The notes under the pieces: model-generated | The model's input: only the letters and a program-made list of their open reading frames with translations | Told to the model about the DNA's origin: nothing | The model's database searches: none | Assembly (NCBI GenBank): GCA_951217055.1 | Contig: OX578280.1 | Span: 17,337,394 to 17,401,393 of the forward strand | From: Gerris lacustris | Lineage: Eukaryota; Arthropoda; Insecta; Hemiptera; Gerridae | Direction: 5' to 3' | DNA: 64,000 bases | Translations under genes and position numbers: made by a program | In this document: positions 11,018 through 22,130 of the stretch, piece by piece | How the letters are laid out: every line of letters begins with the position of its first letter | Position numbering within the stretch: position 1 is the stretch's first letter

Positions 11018-11054
11018 CTGTTGGTGGCGGAAACTGTAGCAATTGTTGTTCCAT
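11018..11054 (-). CDS. Candidate short first coding exon
   Basis: On the minus strand GGAGAATGG gives a start followed by M-E-Q-Q-L-L-Q-F-P-P-P-T. The exon then meets a consensus donor CAG|GTAAGA at 11018/11017, leaving phase 1. A Gln/Pro-rich start and a strong donor are suggestive. However, the phase does not fit a direct join to the homeobox exon at 7006 (phase 0), so another exon would be needed, or this belongs to a different transcript, or it is chance. Confidence 0.2.
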
Positions 11055-11159
11055 TCTCCTTTACTGATAATTAAATATGTATTTGTTAAATGTACTTTAC
11101 TTGGGGGCCAAGCATCCTAGCAATCATCTTCCCTACATCATCACTTGACTCTTCATTAT

Positions 11160-11360
11160 CTAATAGATAAGGACAGGATTAAATAAGTCATTCTAATAAC
11201 ATGTAGTGGAATCTGGGGGCAAAGTGGGTGCTTGCCCCTAGGCCGCGATTGCATGAAAACAAACTTCCCTTTACATGCGGATCCCCTAAGTTTCATTAAT
11301 TTATCTCAAACCGTTCAAAAGTTAAGAGGAGGGAGGGAGAGACTTTTGGACCACCCTGTA
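11160..11360. mobile_element. Mariner/Tc1 element end
   Basis: The segment ends CTTTTGGACCACCCTGTATA, matching the typical right terminus of mariner-type elements (inverse TACAGGGTGGTCCAAAAG) with a TA. No matching left terminus or transposase was found nearby, so this is a solo end. The preceding ~180 bp is GC-richer and probably belongs to the same element. Confidence 0.5.
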
Positions 11361-12100
11361 TATTATAAAAGTCAACGTATGTGTGTTTGTGTGTGTTCTT
11401 TATACAAATCTACAGTTTTAGTCCGATCTCGATGAAAATTTTCATCGTCAATAAATCAAGGTGAAGGTCACTGTCTACATACATTTTCGAAATTTAAATT
11501 ATGGTACACAGGGGTAGGGGTACGGGGACAAATGTCAAAGTTATGAAAACCCTTCATGATGCATATCGTTGAAAAGCTCTTTAAGAGTACAGTAATTGTT
11601 GTTATGTACATTTAGGATGGTAAAATGGAAACATATATTTAAAAGTCAACGTATGTGTGTGTAAGTTCTTTATACAAATCTACAGTTTTTGTCCTATCTC
11701 GATGAAAATTTGCACACTTGACCTTCAAAGCAAGGGGAGAAATTACTGTCTACATAAGTTTTCGAAATTTAAATGTTGGTACACAGGGGTACGGGGTACA
11801 AGTAATGAGTACGGGGTCAAAGTAATGAATACCCTTCATGATGCATATCGTTGAAAAGATCTTTAAGAGGACAGTAATTGTTGTTTTGTACAGTTTTGTC
11901 ATATTTTCATTTAGGAGAGGGATAAATTTAGGATATTTGGTAATTATCTTATCAAAGAGGAGGGGGTATAGAAATAAGTGGGAGGGATAGAATCTAGATA
12001 TTCTCGCATAGTAAACTAATTTAATTGTTTCTTGATGGTAGTTTATAAACTTATCAAATTAAAATAACACTCCGTATAGCGAAGCACGGGTACCAGCTAG
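11358..12100 (+). mobile_element. Helitron-like non-autonomous element
   Basis: The right end reads CCGTATAGCGAAGCACGG, then GTACCAGCTAG followed by T (12101). This is a short hairpin about 10 nt before CTAG, the known 3' signature of Helitrons inserted into A^T. The body holds two tandem copies (from about 11362 and 11641) of a ~280 bp unit: TAAAAGTCAACGTATGTGTG, TTCTTTATACAAATCTACAG, TCGATGAAAATTT, TTTTCGAAATTTAAAT, ACACAGGGGTA and GATGCATATCGTTGAAAAG. A ~100 bp relative lies at 49540..49640. The left boundary is approximate. No Rep/helicase gene. Confidence 0.65.
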
Positions 12101-12150
12101 TTGTGAATAAATCCAAAAAATAACCGTTAATTTCTTGTATCTATTCCAAG

Positions 12151-12283
12151 CAGTGGCGTAGCTAGGGCATTGGGGGCCCCCGCAAAAACTTTTTTGGGAC
12201 CCTCGCCAAACAAAATTGATTGAACGTCGATTTGGGGGCCCGCCCGCAATGCGGGCCCGCGCGGGCCCATAGTTACGCCACTG
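12151..12283. mobile_element. CAGTGGCGTAGC-type MITE, copy 2
   Basis: CAGTGGCGTAGCTAGGGC pairs with CCATAGTTACGCCACTG. The interior is GC-rich (GGGGGCCCCCGC and CGCGGGCCC words). Flanks show no clear duplication. The minus-strand reading frame that crosses it is not a gene. Confidence 0.78.
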
Positions 12284-13226
12284 GTGATATGGCTCCACAT
12301 TTTTCAATCACATAACTGGACCAATCTGGGCCAACAACTTAAAACGTGTTAAAGATAATCTATAAGCTAAAATTAACCTTTTTAACACTTTTTCACCTAG
12401 AGATAGAAATGGCTAACAATATTTTAATATTTAAAAATAGAATAAATTATTAAATGCCCTTAAAGTATTTTATTGTTTAAATATTTTATTCGAATTTGGA
12501 GATTTTTTTTTTTTCAAGCATTAGTATTCGTTGTATGTTAATTCATTGTTCCCTCTTTTTTTTGTTTAACTTAATAAAAAATCCATACAACTAAAAACCC
12601 AACTATTTCTGAAAAAAAAAGTAAATGTAACAGTCACATCTGACCTTTTACCCCTCACTTTTTTTATAGAGAGAAATATGGAAAAGGGACGAAGTAGAAA
12701 ATGTTACCGTGCTGACACATGTCCTCCGGATTAATGAAAAGTTTTCACACACAAAAAAGTTTTTTTGCCTCTGAAAAACCCGTTTCTTTTCGTTGACATT
12801 TTTTTCTTTTTTTTTGCTTTTTAATTATTTTCCCGTTTTTCCACGTTTGTGTTTTTAGTCGAGCTATCTGTCCAGATAACACGACTTTTTTAAATCTTTT
12901 TTAACCTTTTTTTTTTTTGGTTTGCTACACATATGAAAGAGGCGACGAGACAATTCTAATTGGGTTTTCCGATTTTGCAAGGGAACAATTTTTTATATTT
13001 TTAAAAAAAGTATCAATACGATTTTGTGTAAATGGATTTTTTGAAATGCCTAAAATAATATTTTTTTAAAAATTTATTTTCGGATTTTCGGTAAATCTGC
13101 TGTTTTAAATATATTTTCATTAATATACTTATGTTAGCCTGAGGAGTTTCATGCAAGTGGGGGGAAAATTAAATGGCATTTGAAGCGTGAAAGAAATACT
13201 GTATTAGACAGCAATTTAAACCGGCT
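12284..13226. other. AT-rich stretch, poly-T runs
   Basis: Contains T runs near 12505-12515, 12795-12820 and 12908-12918. No exon or repeat end was recognised. Confidence 0.45.
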
Positions 13227-13463
13227 CAGTGGCGTAGCTAGACCATTGGGGGCCCCCCCGCAAGAAATTTTTGGGGGCCCCTCGCCAAAGAAAATCGATG
13301 AGCAAAAAAAAAAAAAAAAAAAAACCTCTTACGTTCAGGATTGGGGGCCCCCCTCGGCGTTCGTACTAGGATAGAAATTCCAGATATTTCTGGATTTGTG
13401 GGCCCCCTGTCACCGGGGGCTCTCCCACGATGCGGGAGTTATAGTCCCATAGTTACGCCACTG
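13227..13463. mobile_element. CAGTGGCGTAGC-type MITE, copy 3
   Basis: CAGTGGCGTAGCTAGACC pairs with CCATAGTTACGCCACTG. Flanking octamers AACCGGCT (13219-13226) and AACGTGCT (13464-13471) match at 6 of 8 positions, in line with an aged 8 bp hAT-type target duplication. The interior shares GGGGGCCCC words with copy 2 and has an A20-type run at 13305-13323. Confidence 0.8.
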
Positions 13464-13769
13464 AACGTGCTAAATAATTATTATTAGTAAATTCCTCCGA
13501 GTTTCAGAATTCTTATCAGGCTGCAATATATTATAAACCATAATAATTTTACAATTAGAGAAACCCCTAACAAAATTACGCGTCAGAACAACGTATATAG
13601 GTTGGTGATGTAAAGTTAAAGATCGTTATAGGCATTTCAGTTGAGGTTAAGTAGGGGATATTTTTGGATTTAAGTATAGTACTTCCTACTAGAACGGGTA
13701 GGACGAACCACTTGTTCGAACCTTGCAATTAGGCCATCAATTAGGCCCTTTTTACGCCCCGCGGTAGTG

Positions 13770-14265
13770 AGTTGCAGCCACTTCACACATCATACATATG
13801 TACATTATACCGCCGAAGCGAGTATGATGTGATCAATAGTGAGCCATTTGAAGCGGGTTTGAAGCGTGCCCCCCCCCCCCCCTCTATCTCGCTTATGTGA
13901 AGTGCAAAAAATCTGAAAAAATTCCTGAACATTCTTCGACCAAAAGTAAAGATACCACTTTTAGGAAATTTCGAAAAAAGTATTATTTTATTTTTTATTG
14001 ACAAAATACGTTTTTTTATAACTATGGTCTTTTCGATGCATTTATATGGTTGTAGTCCGGTTCAGTGGGAAAAAATACTTTATCAGAGTTTATTTTGAGA
14101 ATATCAGACCCTTAGAATGGTTCAAAGTAAGCTTTTTAGCATTTTAAAAAAACACTGTTTATACACTTTACAGTTAAACACAATATAGTGTGGCCTACGG
14201 ACCCTCGCTGTGTGCTTACTAGCACACACTTGACCTGTTTATTTTTTATATTGTATCTCTAGTTC
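13770..14265 (+). repeat. Interspersed repeat family D, copy 1
   Basis: Nearly the same order of sequence as 41355..41792: GAAGTGCAAAAAATCTGAAA, CATTCTTCGACCAAAAGTAA, TTATATGGTTGTAGTCCGGT, then GTGTGGCCTACGGACCCTCG and a terminal hairpin TGTGTGCTTACTAGCACACA. A C14 run sits at 13869-13882. The overlapping minus-strand frames are shared only because the repeat is shared. The terminal hairpin is reminiscent of rolling-circle elements, but no CTRR end at the right spacing is clear. Confidence 0.7.
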
Positions 14266-14751
14266 TTCCAAAATCAGCACTGATGATGGCTTCATAAAAA
14301 CCGAAAGCTGCTTTGATAAAAAAACAAACAAAAAAAACAATTATTTTCCGTGGAGAGACTGTTTCTTTTTATTTAGTATAATATTTCAGTTAGAATTCGA
14401 ATGAATTTTTTAGTATTCGTCCTTTCTCGTTGGATTTGACTAGGCTTAGTTAAACATGAGGTAAGGATTATTGGGATGGATAATAATGGTATGTTTGCAT
14501 TAGGCTGTTTAATGCTTTAACAAATTAAGACCCATCAGTATATGCATGAATTATTCGTTCCTCTTATCAAAACTTCCCTTTCCCAACAAAAGGTGACTTA
14601 GAAATGTAAACCAATCTTATGGAGTGCACCATTAAGGGAGCTAATAACAAATGTAGTTGACAACTTTAAGTTATCCAATACAATTCAACCTTGAGCAGAA
14701 AATCCCTCTAAATAAATCTGTTTTAATATTGAAAACATTTTTGATTATATT
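14266..14751. other. AT-rich stretch, nothing recognised
   Basis: No gene, repeat end or RNA was recognised between family D and family C copies. Confidence 0.4.
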
Positions 14752-15395
14752 ATTAGTTGAAGCGAGCGTATGCGAGCTTCTTACTAATCTTGTCTTCTGT
14801 TTTCGTGTCCGACGATAACTTGAGTAAAAGTTGACCGATTTGGTTAAAATTTGGTATACATGTTCCTTTTACTAATAATCAGGCTAAGTTCATTGGGTAG
14901 CGTTATCCGTCAAAGATTTCGCGCGCAACGCTCGCGTAAACGTGAGCTTCAAATGTAAAATTGGAATTTCAGGACGGGAAAAAATTCTAACATCATCCAT
15001 TCAACGAGGCAAACAACTTTTTAAATATTTTTTTTTAACCAACAACGACCCCGCTAAGAATTAATAAAGATCGTTAACTATTAAAGCGGACCTAAACGTT
15101 TAAAATAGATAAAACAACGTTTTTACCGATATCTTACGTTCTAACGTAAAGATTTAAATAGAACTTCTTATACATCGTCTAAAACACAATTATAACAGGC
15201 ATACAATTTCATCTTGATTCATGCAGTAGTTTTTGTGTAGCGAAGTGATACATTTTATAATTGTTGTAATGGAATGGCCGGGACGTGTAGATGAGTTAAG
15301 GAATTGTGGAAAACCCAACTAGACGGCTCTGTTACAAACGTATAGTAAAAGTATCAGTGATAGAGCCATGCGATGCCTAGTGTAGAAACAAATGT
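14752..15395 (+). repeat. Interspersed repeat family C, longest copy
   Basis: The fullest copy of family C, from TTGAAGCGAGCGTATGCGAG to TGATAGAGCCATGCGATGCC. It contains the CTTGAGTAAAAGTTGACCGA..GGTATACATG block, the GATCGTTAACTATTAAAGCG block and GCGAAGTGATACATTTTATA. Copies at 5338..5815 and 7955..8112 support it. Non-coding. Confidence 0.68.
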
Positions 15396-15699
15396 AAAGG
15401 GGGAAGGGGGAGAATAAAATGTTTTAATGTTATACATACTTGCAAAATCCTGAAAGTAATTACCTAGTAAACAAATTTAATTAATTATATTAGTGTCCTC
15501 GTCAACGCGAGTAATTATGAGTAATCTTAAAGATACTATCAGCCACAGTTATTCTTTTTGGCGCGAGCGCTGAGATAGGTACATTTTTTTAATGCTTTAC
15601 ATGATTATGGTTCTTTGTTTAAAGAGAATGTTAATAGTCATCAGTAAAGAGCAGCTACTTAACACAGAAGCAATGTAGGTAGATGAACATAAATATTTA

Positions 15700-16330
15700 A
15701 ATGGTTTAATTACAAGAGCCATGAATTAAGATTTAAAATATGAAAAAGGGTAGAAAGGGAATTATAAGAGTAGAAAAGGATATGAGGACTTAAAGAAGAG
15801 GAGGAAATAGGAAGGGATGAAAGTATACTTCATCAAGGATGAAAACTCAACGAGATATTAAAACAGTTGGAGAATCCAAGGGGAGGGATATTAAGGTAAG
15901 TAATGTGTGGAGTTAGAGGAAGGTTATATCCCCGTCTGTTTGGTTTTATCAAACGTGCGAGAAGCAGGTTACGCGACTGGGTAGGCAGGTTAAATCGTTT
16001 CACTGTTACTCCGCCCTAGAGGCTAGGGTATTTAGGTTGGAGTTTGACGGGGTGGGGGATGGTACATTGCCAGGGGGTAGAGGGAATTAATTAATCCCTA
16101 GGATTGGTCTGGGTAGGAGTGCTATAGAAGGAAGGGGTTGGGATGGGATGCGGTTTTACGTAATAATCCCGCTCTGTCAACCAGCCTTTCCTCACTGAAA
16201 CCTACCATATCCTACCTCTCCCCTCCTTGCAAACTTTACGTAGTCGACTCCAACACATTATAAACCCCTCCCCCTATCATTTTACCTCTTTTATAAGTAC
16301 TTACACCCGCATTATTACCATCCAAACTGG
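15700..16330. other. GC-richer island 1 (purine to pyrimidine)
   Basis: Repeat-free segment with GGAGG/AGGG-rich sequence to about 16170, then CCTCCC-rich sequence to 16300. It includes GCGACTGGGTAGGCAGG and GAATTAATTAATCCC. No splice-consistent exon or domain was seen. Position upstream of a homeobox gene makes a regulatory module plausible. Confidence 0.35.
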
Positions 16331-16475
16331 TTTTACGCTTCTGAATCATTTTGCAATACTCAAGTTTTTTATTTTTTCAGAACAATATTACATTACCTAA
16401 TGTTTTATTGTCACGTTAAGATATTACACACATACACACATATCAAATATATGTTAGATGTTACAATAAATTATA

Positions 16476-16700
16476 TATAGAGTGTATCAGATTTGCTCGG
16501 CACTATTTTTGGGTACTATGTGTTCTCTAGCTCAAAATAGGTAAAAAAAAAGTTTGATTCATTTATTAACATACGTGAATAATTAGCTGTTCAAAGTGGC
16601 CTCCGTTTGGCTGCACAGCATTCAGATCGACAAATACACAGTTCTTTAGCAAGTCTTATCTTATAGCATCAGGACTACCCTAGAAAGTTGCTGCTTTTAT
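16476..16700 (-). mobile_element. Mariner/Tc1-like element, 3' end
   Basis: The 3' end of a minus-oriented element: a transposase C-terminus (16643..16566) followed by ~90 bp of tail ending GAGCAAATCTGATACACTCT-ATA. The 5' part is not recognisable upstream. Confidence 0.55.
16566..16643 (-). pseudogene. Transposase C-terminal remnant (GGHFE motif)
   Basis: The minus strand reads N-C-V-F-V-D-L-N-A-V-Q-P-N-G-G-H-F-E-Q-L, then I-I-H-V-C and TAA. The R/D-L-x-x-C/V-x-x-N-G-G-H-F-E-x-L pattern is a common C-terminal end of IS630/Tc1/mariner transposases. Only about 25 residues remain in frame, so this is a fragment. Confidence 0.65.
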
Positions 16701-16776
16701 TAATTTTAAATACTTATCTTTAACCTTCAAAATTTCGGTAATCAATTAATTTGAGACATTTGTTTATATGAACTTT

Positions 16777-17385
16777 TGCTTTCGAGCTTACCGAAGGTAA
16801 CAGAAGCTATGTGATCGTTGTAAAGAACAGAAAAAAAAACAAAAAAAACTTATGTCTCCAATTTTAAAATTCTAACACAGAAATCCTTTTAAGACATCAA
16901 GGAACATTTTTGGTTCCGCGTCTGTTTGACGGTCTGTCACTCAATTTTTGCAAACCAACATATCTTAAGAACTACACGTGCAATATGAAATTTCAATGGT
17001 AGGTCAAATTTAGTCTCATTGTTGGTCCCATATAAGTTTCAACCTTCTGCGCCTATTTATTTCTCTTCCACATGCGCACAAACATACATTTATTTGCACC
17101 TAAAGCTTCAAGAGCACTTATCTGATTTGTATGAAGCTTTTCTAGTTCATCGAAAGTAACCCGCAGAGTATACCAGATTAATTTCAAACGTTTAAGCTCT
17201 TTAACTTTTGCTTAATTGATCATTTAATTCATGTAATAAATCAAAACAATTTTTTCAGATTAAAAAAACGGGGGAAACAATTAAACAAATTAGACAATAA
17301 TGGCTTGTAAAAGCCTAAAAACATCAATAAAGTATGTAATAAGATGCGAGGAAGCTATGTGCCACACCAATTGGCAGTATATATT
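16777..17385 (+). repeat. Interspersed repeat family A, copy 2
   Basis: Nearly complete copy, from GCTTTCGAGCTTACCGAAGG to GAGGAAGCTATGTGCCACAC..AATTGGCAG. It includes the GTTCCGCGTCTGTTTGACGG, GGTCCCATATAAGTTTCAAC and TTCATCGAAAGTAACCCGCA blocks. No open reading frame is shared with other copies. Confidence 0.78.
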
Positions 17386-17640
17386 TTTATTTTGTGCTAG
17401 AAAACATACATATTTTTAAAACAGTTATGTAATTTTGAAACACTCGTACATTTAATTATTTTTAGTCTTTTGATAACTTGATCCTATACAGAGATTGAAA
17501 TTTTGGGCCCAATATTGTTATTGTTATATAAAAAAAAAGTTTTTTAGAATACAAATTTTAAATATTTAAAATAAAATAAATTAACCTGAATATAACTAAA
17601 TTAAAATATTAATAATTTTTTTTTTTTATAAAAAAAATAA
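17386..17640. other. AT-rich spacer
   Basis: Poly-A/T runs, nothing else recognised. Confidence 0.4.
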
Positions 17641-17649
17641 CGTTAAATC

Positions 17650-18300
17650 TAATTTAATTCCACACAATTAACTGGAATATTGCTGTCAGGGGAAATTATC
17701 AGGATGACATATCATATGAACAGACAACAATAGGAGAGAGCTAAGTGTCGAGACATGTCCAGAGCTGTCGAGTGCTGTACACTCGTGTTTATAGCAATAT
17801 GGCGGTTGAGTGTGGGTACAGGTACAGGAGGGAGTGAGGTAGCAGAGGGTTGATTTGAAGTGGTTCGGTATCTGACAGGTTGGTGACCCCCCTCCCTGTC
17901 GCTAAACCCCTATTAAACCAATTAGATATGGAGAGAGAAGCCTGCATCAGGCGTAGCATATTAACCCTCCCTCTCTAGGTACACCTACAGACTGGATATA
18001 CCTCGTGTATTATATTGGCTGTAATGTTTGTCATCCCTTGTGATGATATTGGTCGGGCTGTAGTCCGAGAGATCAGATTTCCCCACCTTGGTGCTTTGGG
18101 CAGTTTCATTCTCTTGCAGCCCTATCCACTTTGCGTCGTTGATAGTCGGGCCAGGTTTAATTACCTCAAGCTATGTCGTGCTGGAGCTTCTCTACTCCTC
18201 ACCCGACAGGGCCTAATATTAGCTACTATCCGTTCCGTCCAGGAATTAGCTCAGAAACTGAACACAGAGAGCCACTCAGAATACACAGCTTATTGATCCT
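17650..18300. other. GC-richer island 2 with PHO/YY1-like motif
   Basis: Unique-looking, near 48% GC. It contains AATATGGCGG (17796-17805), matching the YY1/Pleiohomeotic core. From an ATG at 18024 the plus strand is open for 90 codons (to 18296), but no domain, signal or homologue was recognised, and a frame this long can occur by chance at this GC. Candidate regulatory element or non-coding exon. Confidence 0.35.
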
Positions 18301-18880
18301 TTAGTGATACATTTCTGTTCATATTGGTTTGTTTAAAATTGTCAATAATTTTAGAACAGGGAAAACTTACATTTCATGAAATGGCTAATCTTTATTACCA
18401 ATTATTAACAAATACACTTCTCTTATTTTTGCGTAATTTTCTCCCACTCCCACTTCATCTTTCCCATTCCATGTTTTAATCTAATCATCAATCTCACGCA
18501 GTGATAAGGTCGGGACAATAGTGAATTTTCTTCCAATCATCATCACTATTCGCAAATTATAAAATATTAAATGTGAAATTGTTTGAGTTTAAAGGAAAAA
18601 TGCATTGAGTAATTTTCCAGTTATAAGGAAACCGATTAATTCCCTCACAAAACAACCATGATACAGGTACAGAATTAACGCTAATCCAATTTTATGCTAT
18701 TATGTTTTAGAAAAAATCGAGTTTTTAGGATGTAGCGAAAACATATTTTACTACATTTCAATGGCTTCATGATGGTATAATTTTTTTATAACTTTTGAAG
18801 GAAGAGCGATAGAAAATGAAAAAATACATTTTTTCTTCTTTAAGAGTTCTTAAGGGATATCTCGATTTTTTTTTCTTTCT
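18301..18880. other. AT-rich spacer between islands
   Basis: No feature recognised. Confidence 0.4.
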
Positions 18881-19700
18881 TTTCTAAAGATCTAGATTTT
18901 TTGTTTCAGTGAAAAAGGACGATTGTTAAAAGGAGCTAAGGAAGGAGTAAATTTCCGTTCTATTGTTTTTGTCTCAAGATTTCTCTCCTTTTTTTAAGTT
19001 ATAAGAGTTTTCCTCCATTTTTTTCCTCCTGATTGATTATCAAGTTTTTTCGCTTCTTTTCTTTTTCCTCGTAAGGTCGAGAAAACTGAGGTTGGCAAAA
19101 CGGGAAGGGGAATAGGAAGAGAGTTGTCAGAAAGAAAAGAGTTAAAAGAAGGGGGATTTATAGAGGCAGTGTTGCCACTACGGTGTTCCTAATTACAACT
19201 GCCTCCTTGATCTCCTTTTAGAAAGGAGACGGAGTAACGTTTCAACCCGCCGCCTCCCAGTCCCTCTTTTTCTCATTCGCCGCCTCTTGGATTACACTAA
19301 CGAGCTACACTGCTTTTAGCTTCAAACACTTGAAGGACTTTGCACAGGCATCTCCGACTTCAGCTAAAATACTACTCCCTTCCCCTCTACCAGACCGCTC
19401 GCTTTTCGAAAACGCTTTCTTGTCACTCAACGCTTTCCTTCTGATTTTCGCTCCGACCCCTTGTCTACTTGTAATATTTCCTCTCTTGATATTTTCGCCT
19501 GGAAATACTTCTCCCCCCGAAAGGGCTTCTCCACTTTTTTCCCCCGCAACAGACTTGGGAAATTAACTACACAACTCCTTCCCCTTTCATCGTCTCCGCC
19601 TCTTTTTACATTTTTACCTGACGGATCTTTAACACCGATATAACAAAGCTCCCTCACGTTCAAACTCGTTGCTTCAAAAACGTAAAGTGGTGGAAAAAAA
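18880..19700. other. GC-richer island 3 (purine to pyrimidine)
   Basis: GGAGG/GAAGGG-rich to about 19150, then C/T-rich (CTCCCTTCCCC, TCTCCCCCCG) to about 19620. It contains GTGTTGCCACTACGG and a GGAGATCAAGGAGGC-type inverted pair around 19200-19230. Several overlapping open frames on both strands follow from the strand bias and are not supported as genes. Confidence 0.35.
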
Positions 19701-20345
19701 AATCTAATTGTTAAAAGAAACCTCCCGTTTTAACTTAACAAGCCCTTGGTTCGATGAAAAAGTGCCAGATGTTGTTGATATACTCACGGTTTTCCTTAAA
19801 CACCATCCTGTAATTAGAGAGCGGCTTTCTTCCCGGTGAAAATAACAACCTCTTGACAGAAACAAACAAATGTAATAATTTACATCGATCTTTTGCAAAC
19901 TGTTAGGTGTACAACTCATCAACGAACTGGTAAATGTTATAATTTTAAACTATCTTCTTCACAAAGCGTTGAACTTGAACCAACAGATTTAATAATTTAT
20001 TAAATAAAAAGAGTTTAATAAAAATCAGGCAAAGTAATATAGCTGCAGTTCATTTACATAATTTCCTTTTATGAGATTATGTAACTGCAATAATAAATAA
20101 AATATTGATCTGCTTCCATGTATTGATTTTTTGCCAACGAACATTCTAGTCATATTATTTGATTATACATCTACTTAAGTAAACCCATTTATTGTTCTTA
20201 ATTCAATTCCTTTCCTACATATATTTGTCATTAGAAGGAATAATTTTGATAATAAATGACTTAAATAATCGGCCAATTAGAGTGGCACATAGCTTCCTCG
20301 CGTCCTATTTATTATACTTCATGATTATATGCTTTTACAACCTAC
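19701..20345. other. AT-rich spacer with family A end fragment
   Basis: Mostly unremarkable. Around 20268-20310 lies an inverted fragment of the family A right end (GGCCAATTAGAGTGGCACAT, AGCTTCCTCGCGTCCTATT). Confidence 0.5.
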
Positions 20346-20914
20346 TAGTCCAGGAGATAGCGTGCAAATAAGATTCTGACTAACATCAAGCTAGAATTTT
20401 GAGTACAAGTTAATCTTTTAGTACCTTTTAAGAATATGTGGTAGACCAAGTTTGTCTGCGGAACATAGCTTGGCTATAGGCGTTTGAAAAAAACAATCTG
20501 GTGGTGAGCGGCCATGTTCCGCCCTTTATGGTGGAAAATATGACTTTCATTATCCTGCGAAAAGAAAGTAGTTAGTTGACCGAGAATCCACTTGATTATC
20601 ACTTGATATAAGTGACCACTTAGATTTGGAGTAATATTTGAATAACTTACCTATTAAGTGAAAAACTAACATACTTTATTTTTAGTCTTCTAACTAAGTT
20701 GGTACTCAGAATAATGAAAATCACATTGTCCACCATAAAGGCAGGGATTTGGCTGCTCTCCACTTGTTTTAATTTTTTTTTTCAAATGCCTATTGCCAAG
20801 CTATGTCCCGCAGACGAACTTAGCCGACCACATATTCTGAAAAGGCACCAAAAGATTAACTTATACACAAAATTCTAGCTTGATTCTAGTTTATTGGCAC
20901 GTTATCTCCTGGAC
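20346..20914. mobile_element. Long-inverted-repeat MITE, copy 2
   Basis: Second copy of the element at 4512..5073, about 570 bp. The left end is TAGTCCAGGAGATAGCG and the right end is the inverse of ATCTCCTGGACGATA. The arms share AACATCAAGCTAGAATTTTG and GGCACCAAAAGATTAACTTA. Non-coding. Confidence 0.82.
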
Positions 20915-22130
20915 GATATTTATACTAAAATTCTTAAACAACGGTTTAGGCTTAAGGCTGACTTTAATAATGCTTATATGGCAATGTATAACTGTGTTGA
21001 GGGTTTAGTAATCTACACTTCCTATAAGGTATTTAAATAAAGTAATTATAGAATCTAAAGAAGAATACGTAAGGGTTGTAAAGAAATATATTTGTGTAGT
21101 ATTACAAAAGGAAACCCTATTTTTATAGTTATGAATATAACGTTGTCTTATTTTATATTATATTGAATGATTGGCTTCATTTTAGAGAACCTTATTAAAA
21201 TCGACAAAGCCAATAAATCGAGACGCAGAATTTGTTTTTTTCTATCTCACTCGATATATAATTAATTACTTTTCTTAAAACTTAAATTTTGAACGGATTT
21301 AGACACAGAAGAAAATGACACAACCATTTTCCAGCTTATTGTTTGTTCGCTTTAGTAGTAAATCGAGAAATATAAATAAACATTATTTCTTTATAATTTA
21401 GTCCGTAATATTTAAGTTTAATTCTTTTTTTTGTGGATTTTTCTTGGATTCTCTCTTTTGGATTTTTGAGTAGAGATAGGTATGCAATATAAGTATTTTT
21501 TTTTTTTTTTTTTTTGTTTGCAGATTAATTTAAGGTATTGCATTTAAACTGAGTAATTGTTCTAAAATGCAAAGTGAAAGAGAGGATCTCATGGTCTCCT
21601 TGATCGAACGTTAAATACATTAAGTCACTTTTTGTTTTCTCACTCTCTCTCTCTGTCCCTGTCTCGTTTTTTAAAGAATCTAAAATGAAGTCCATTTAAA
21701 CACGAATCTAACGATACAAGCCATTTACCCGGGAAAAATCTAGTTTCCAAAATATCGATGAAAATAAATATGATTTCGTTGAAAGTCGTAAACAACAAGT
21801 TTCTGGGTTCTGGGACCGAGATTATATGAGCAAGTTAGTCTGAGTTGTTCGGACTGAATATTTTCTATTGCTTTTGCATTAAAAATCCCGAGTTGTCATT
21901 ACTATTACGTTTAAGAATAAGCCATACTTTTACAAAAGTGATTTTAAAAAGTGCTGAAAGTATTAGATATTACTGTTATCTTATACTGTTATGTATATTT
22001 AAATATAACCTTCCGAACCGAAAACAATGATATCAATGTCGTGAGATTGTGTGACTAGAATAATAAATAAATTTTTAATTTATTACTGGAGAGAAAAATT
22101 AGCAGGGAGAAAACCAGCTAAGACTGTTGA
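20915..22130. other. AT-rich stretch, nothing firmly recognised
   Basis: T19 run near 21498-21516 and a (CT)n tract near 21640-21652. Segment 21717-21840 shares scattered words with family G (ACCCGGGAAAAATCTAGTT, ATGAGCAAGTTAGTCTGAGT). No gene. Confidence 0.4.

Noticed and set aside
18024..18296. 90-codon ATG frame in GC island 2
   Set aside because: No recognisable domain, signal peptide or partner exon. Such length is possible by chance near 48% GC, so it was kept only as a note in the island entry.
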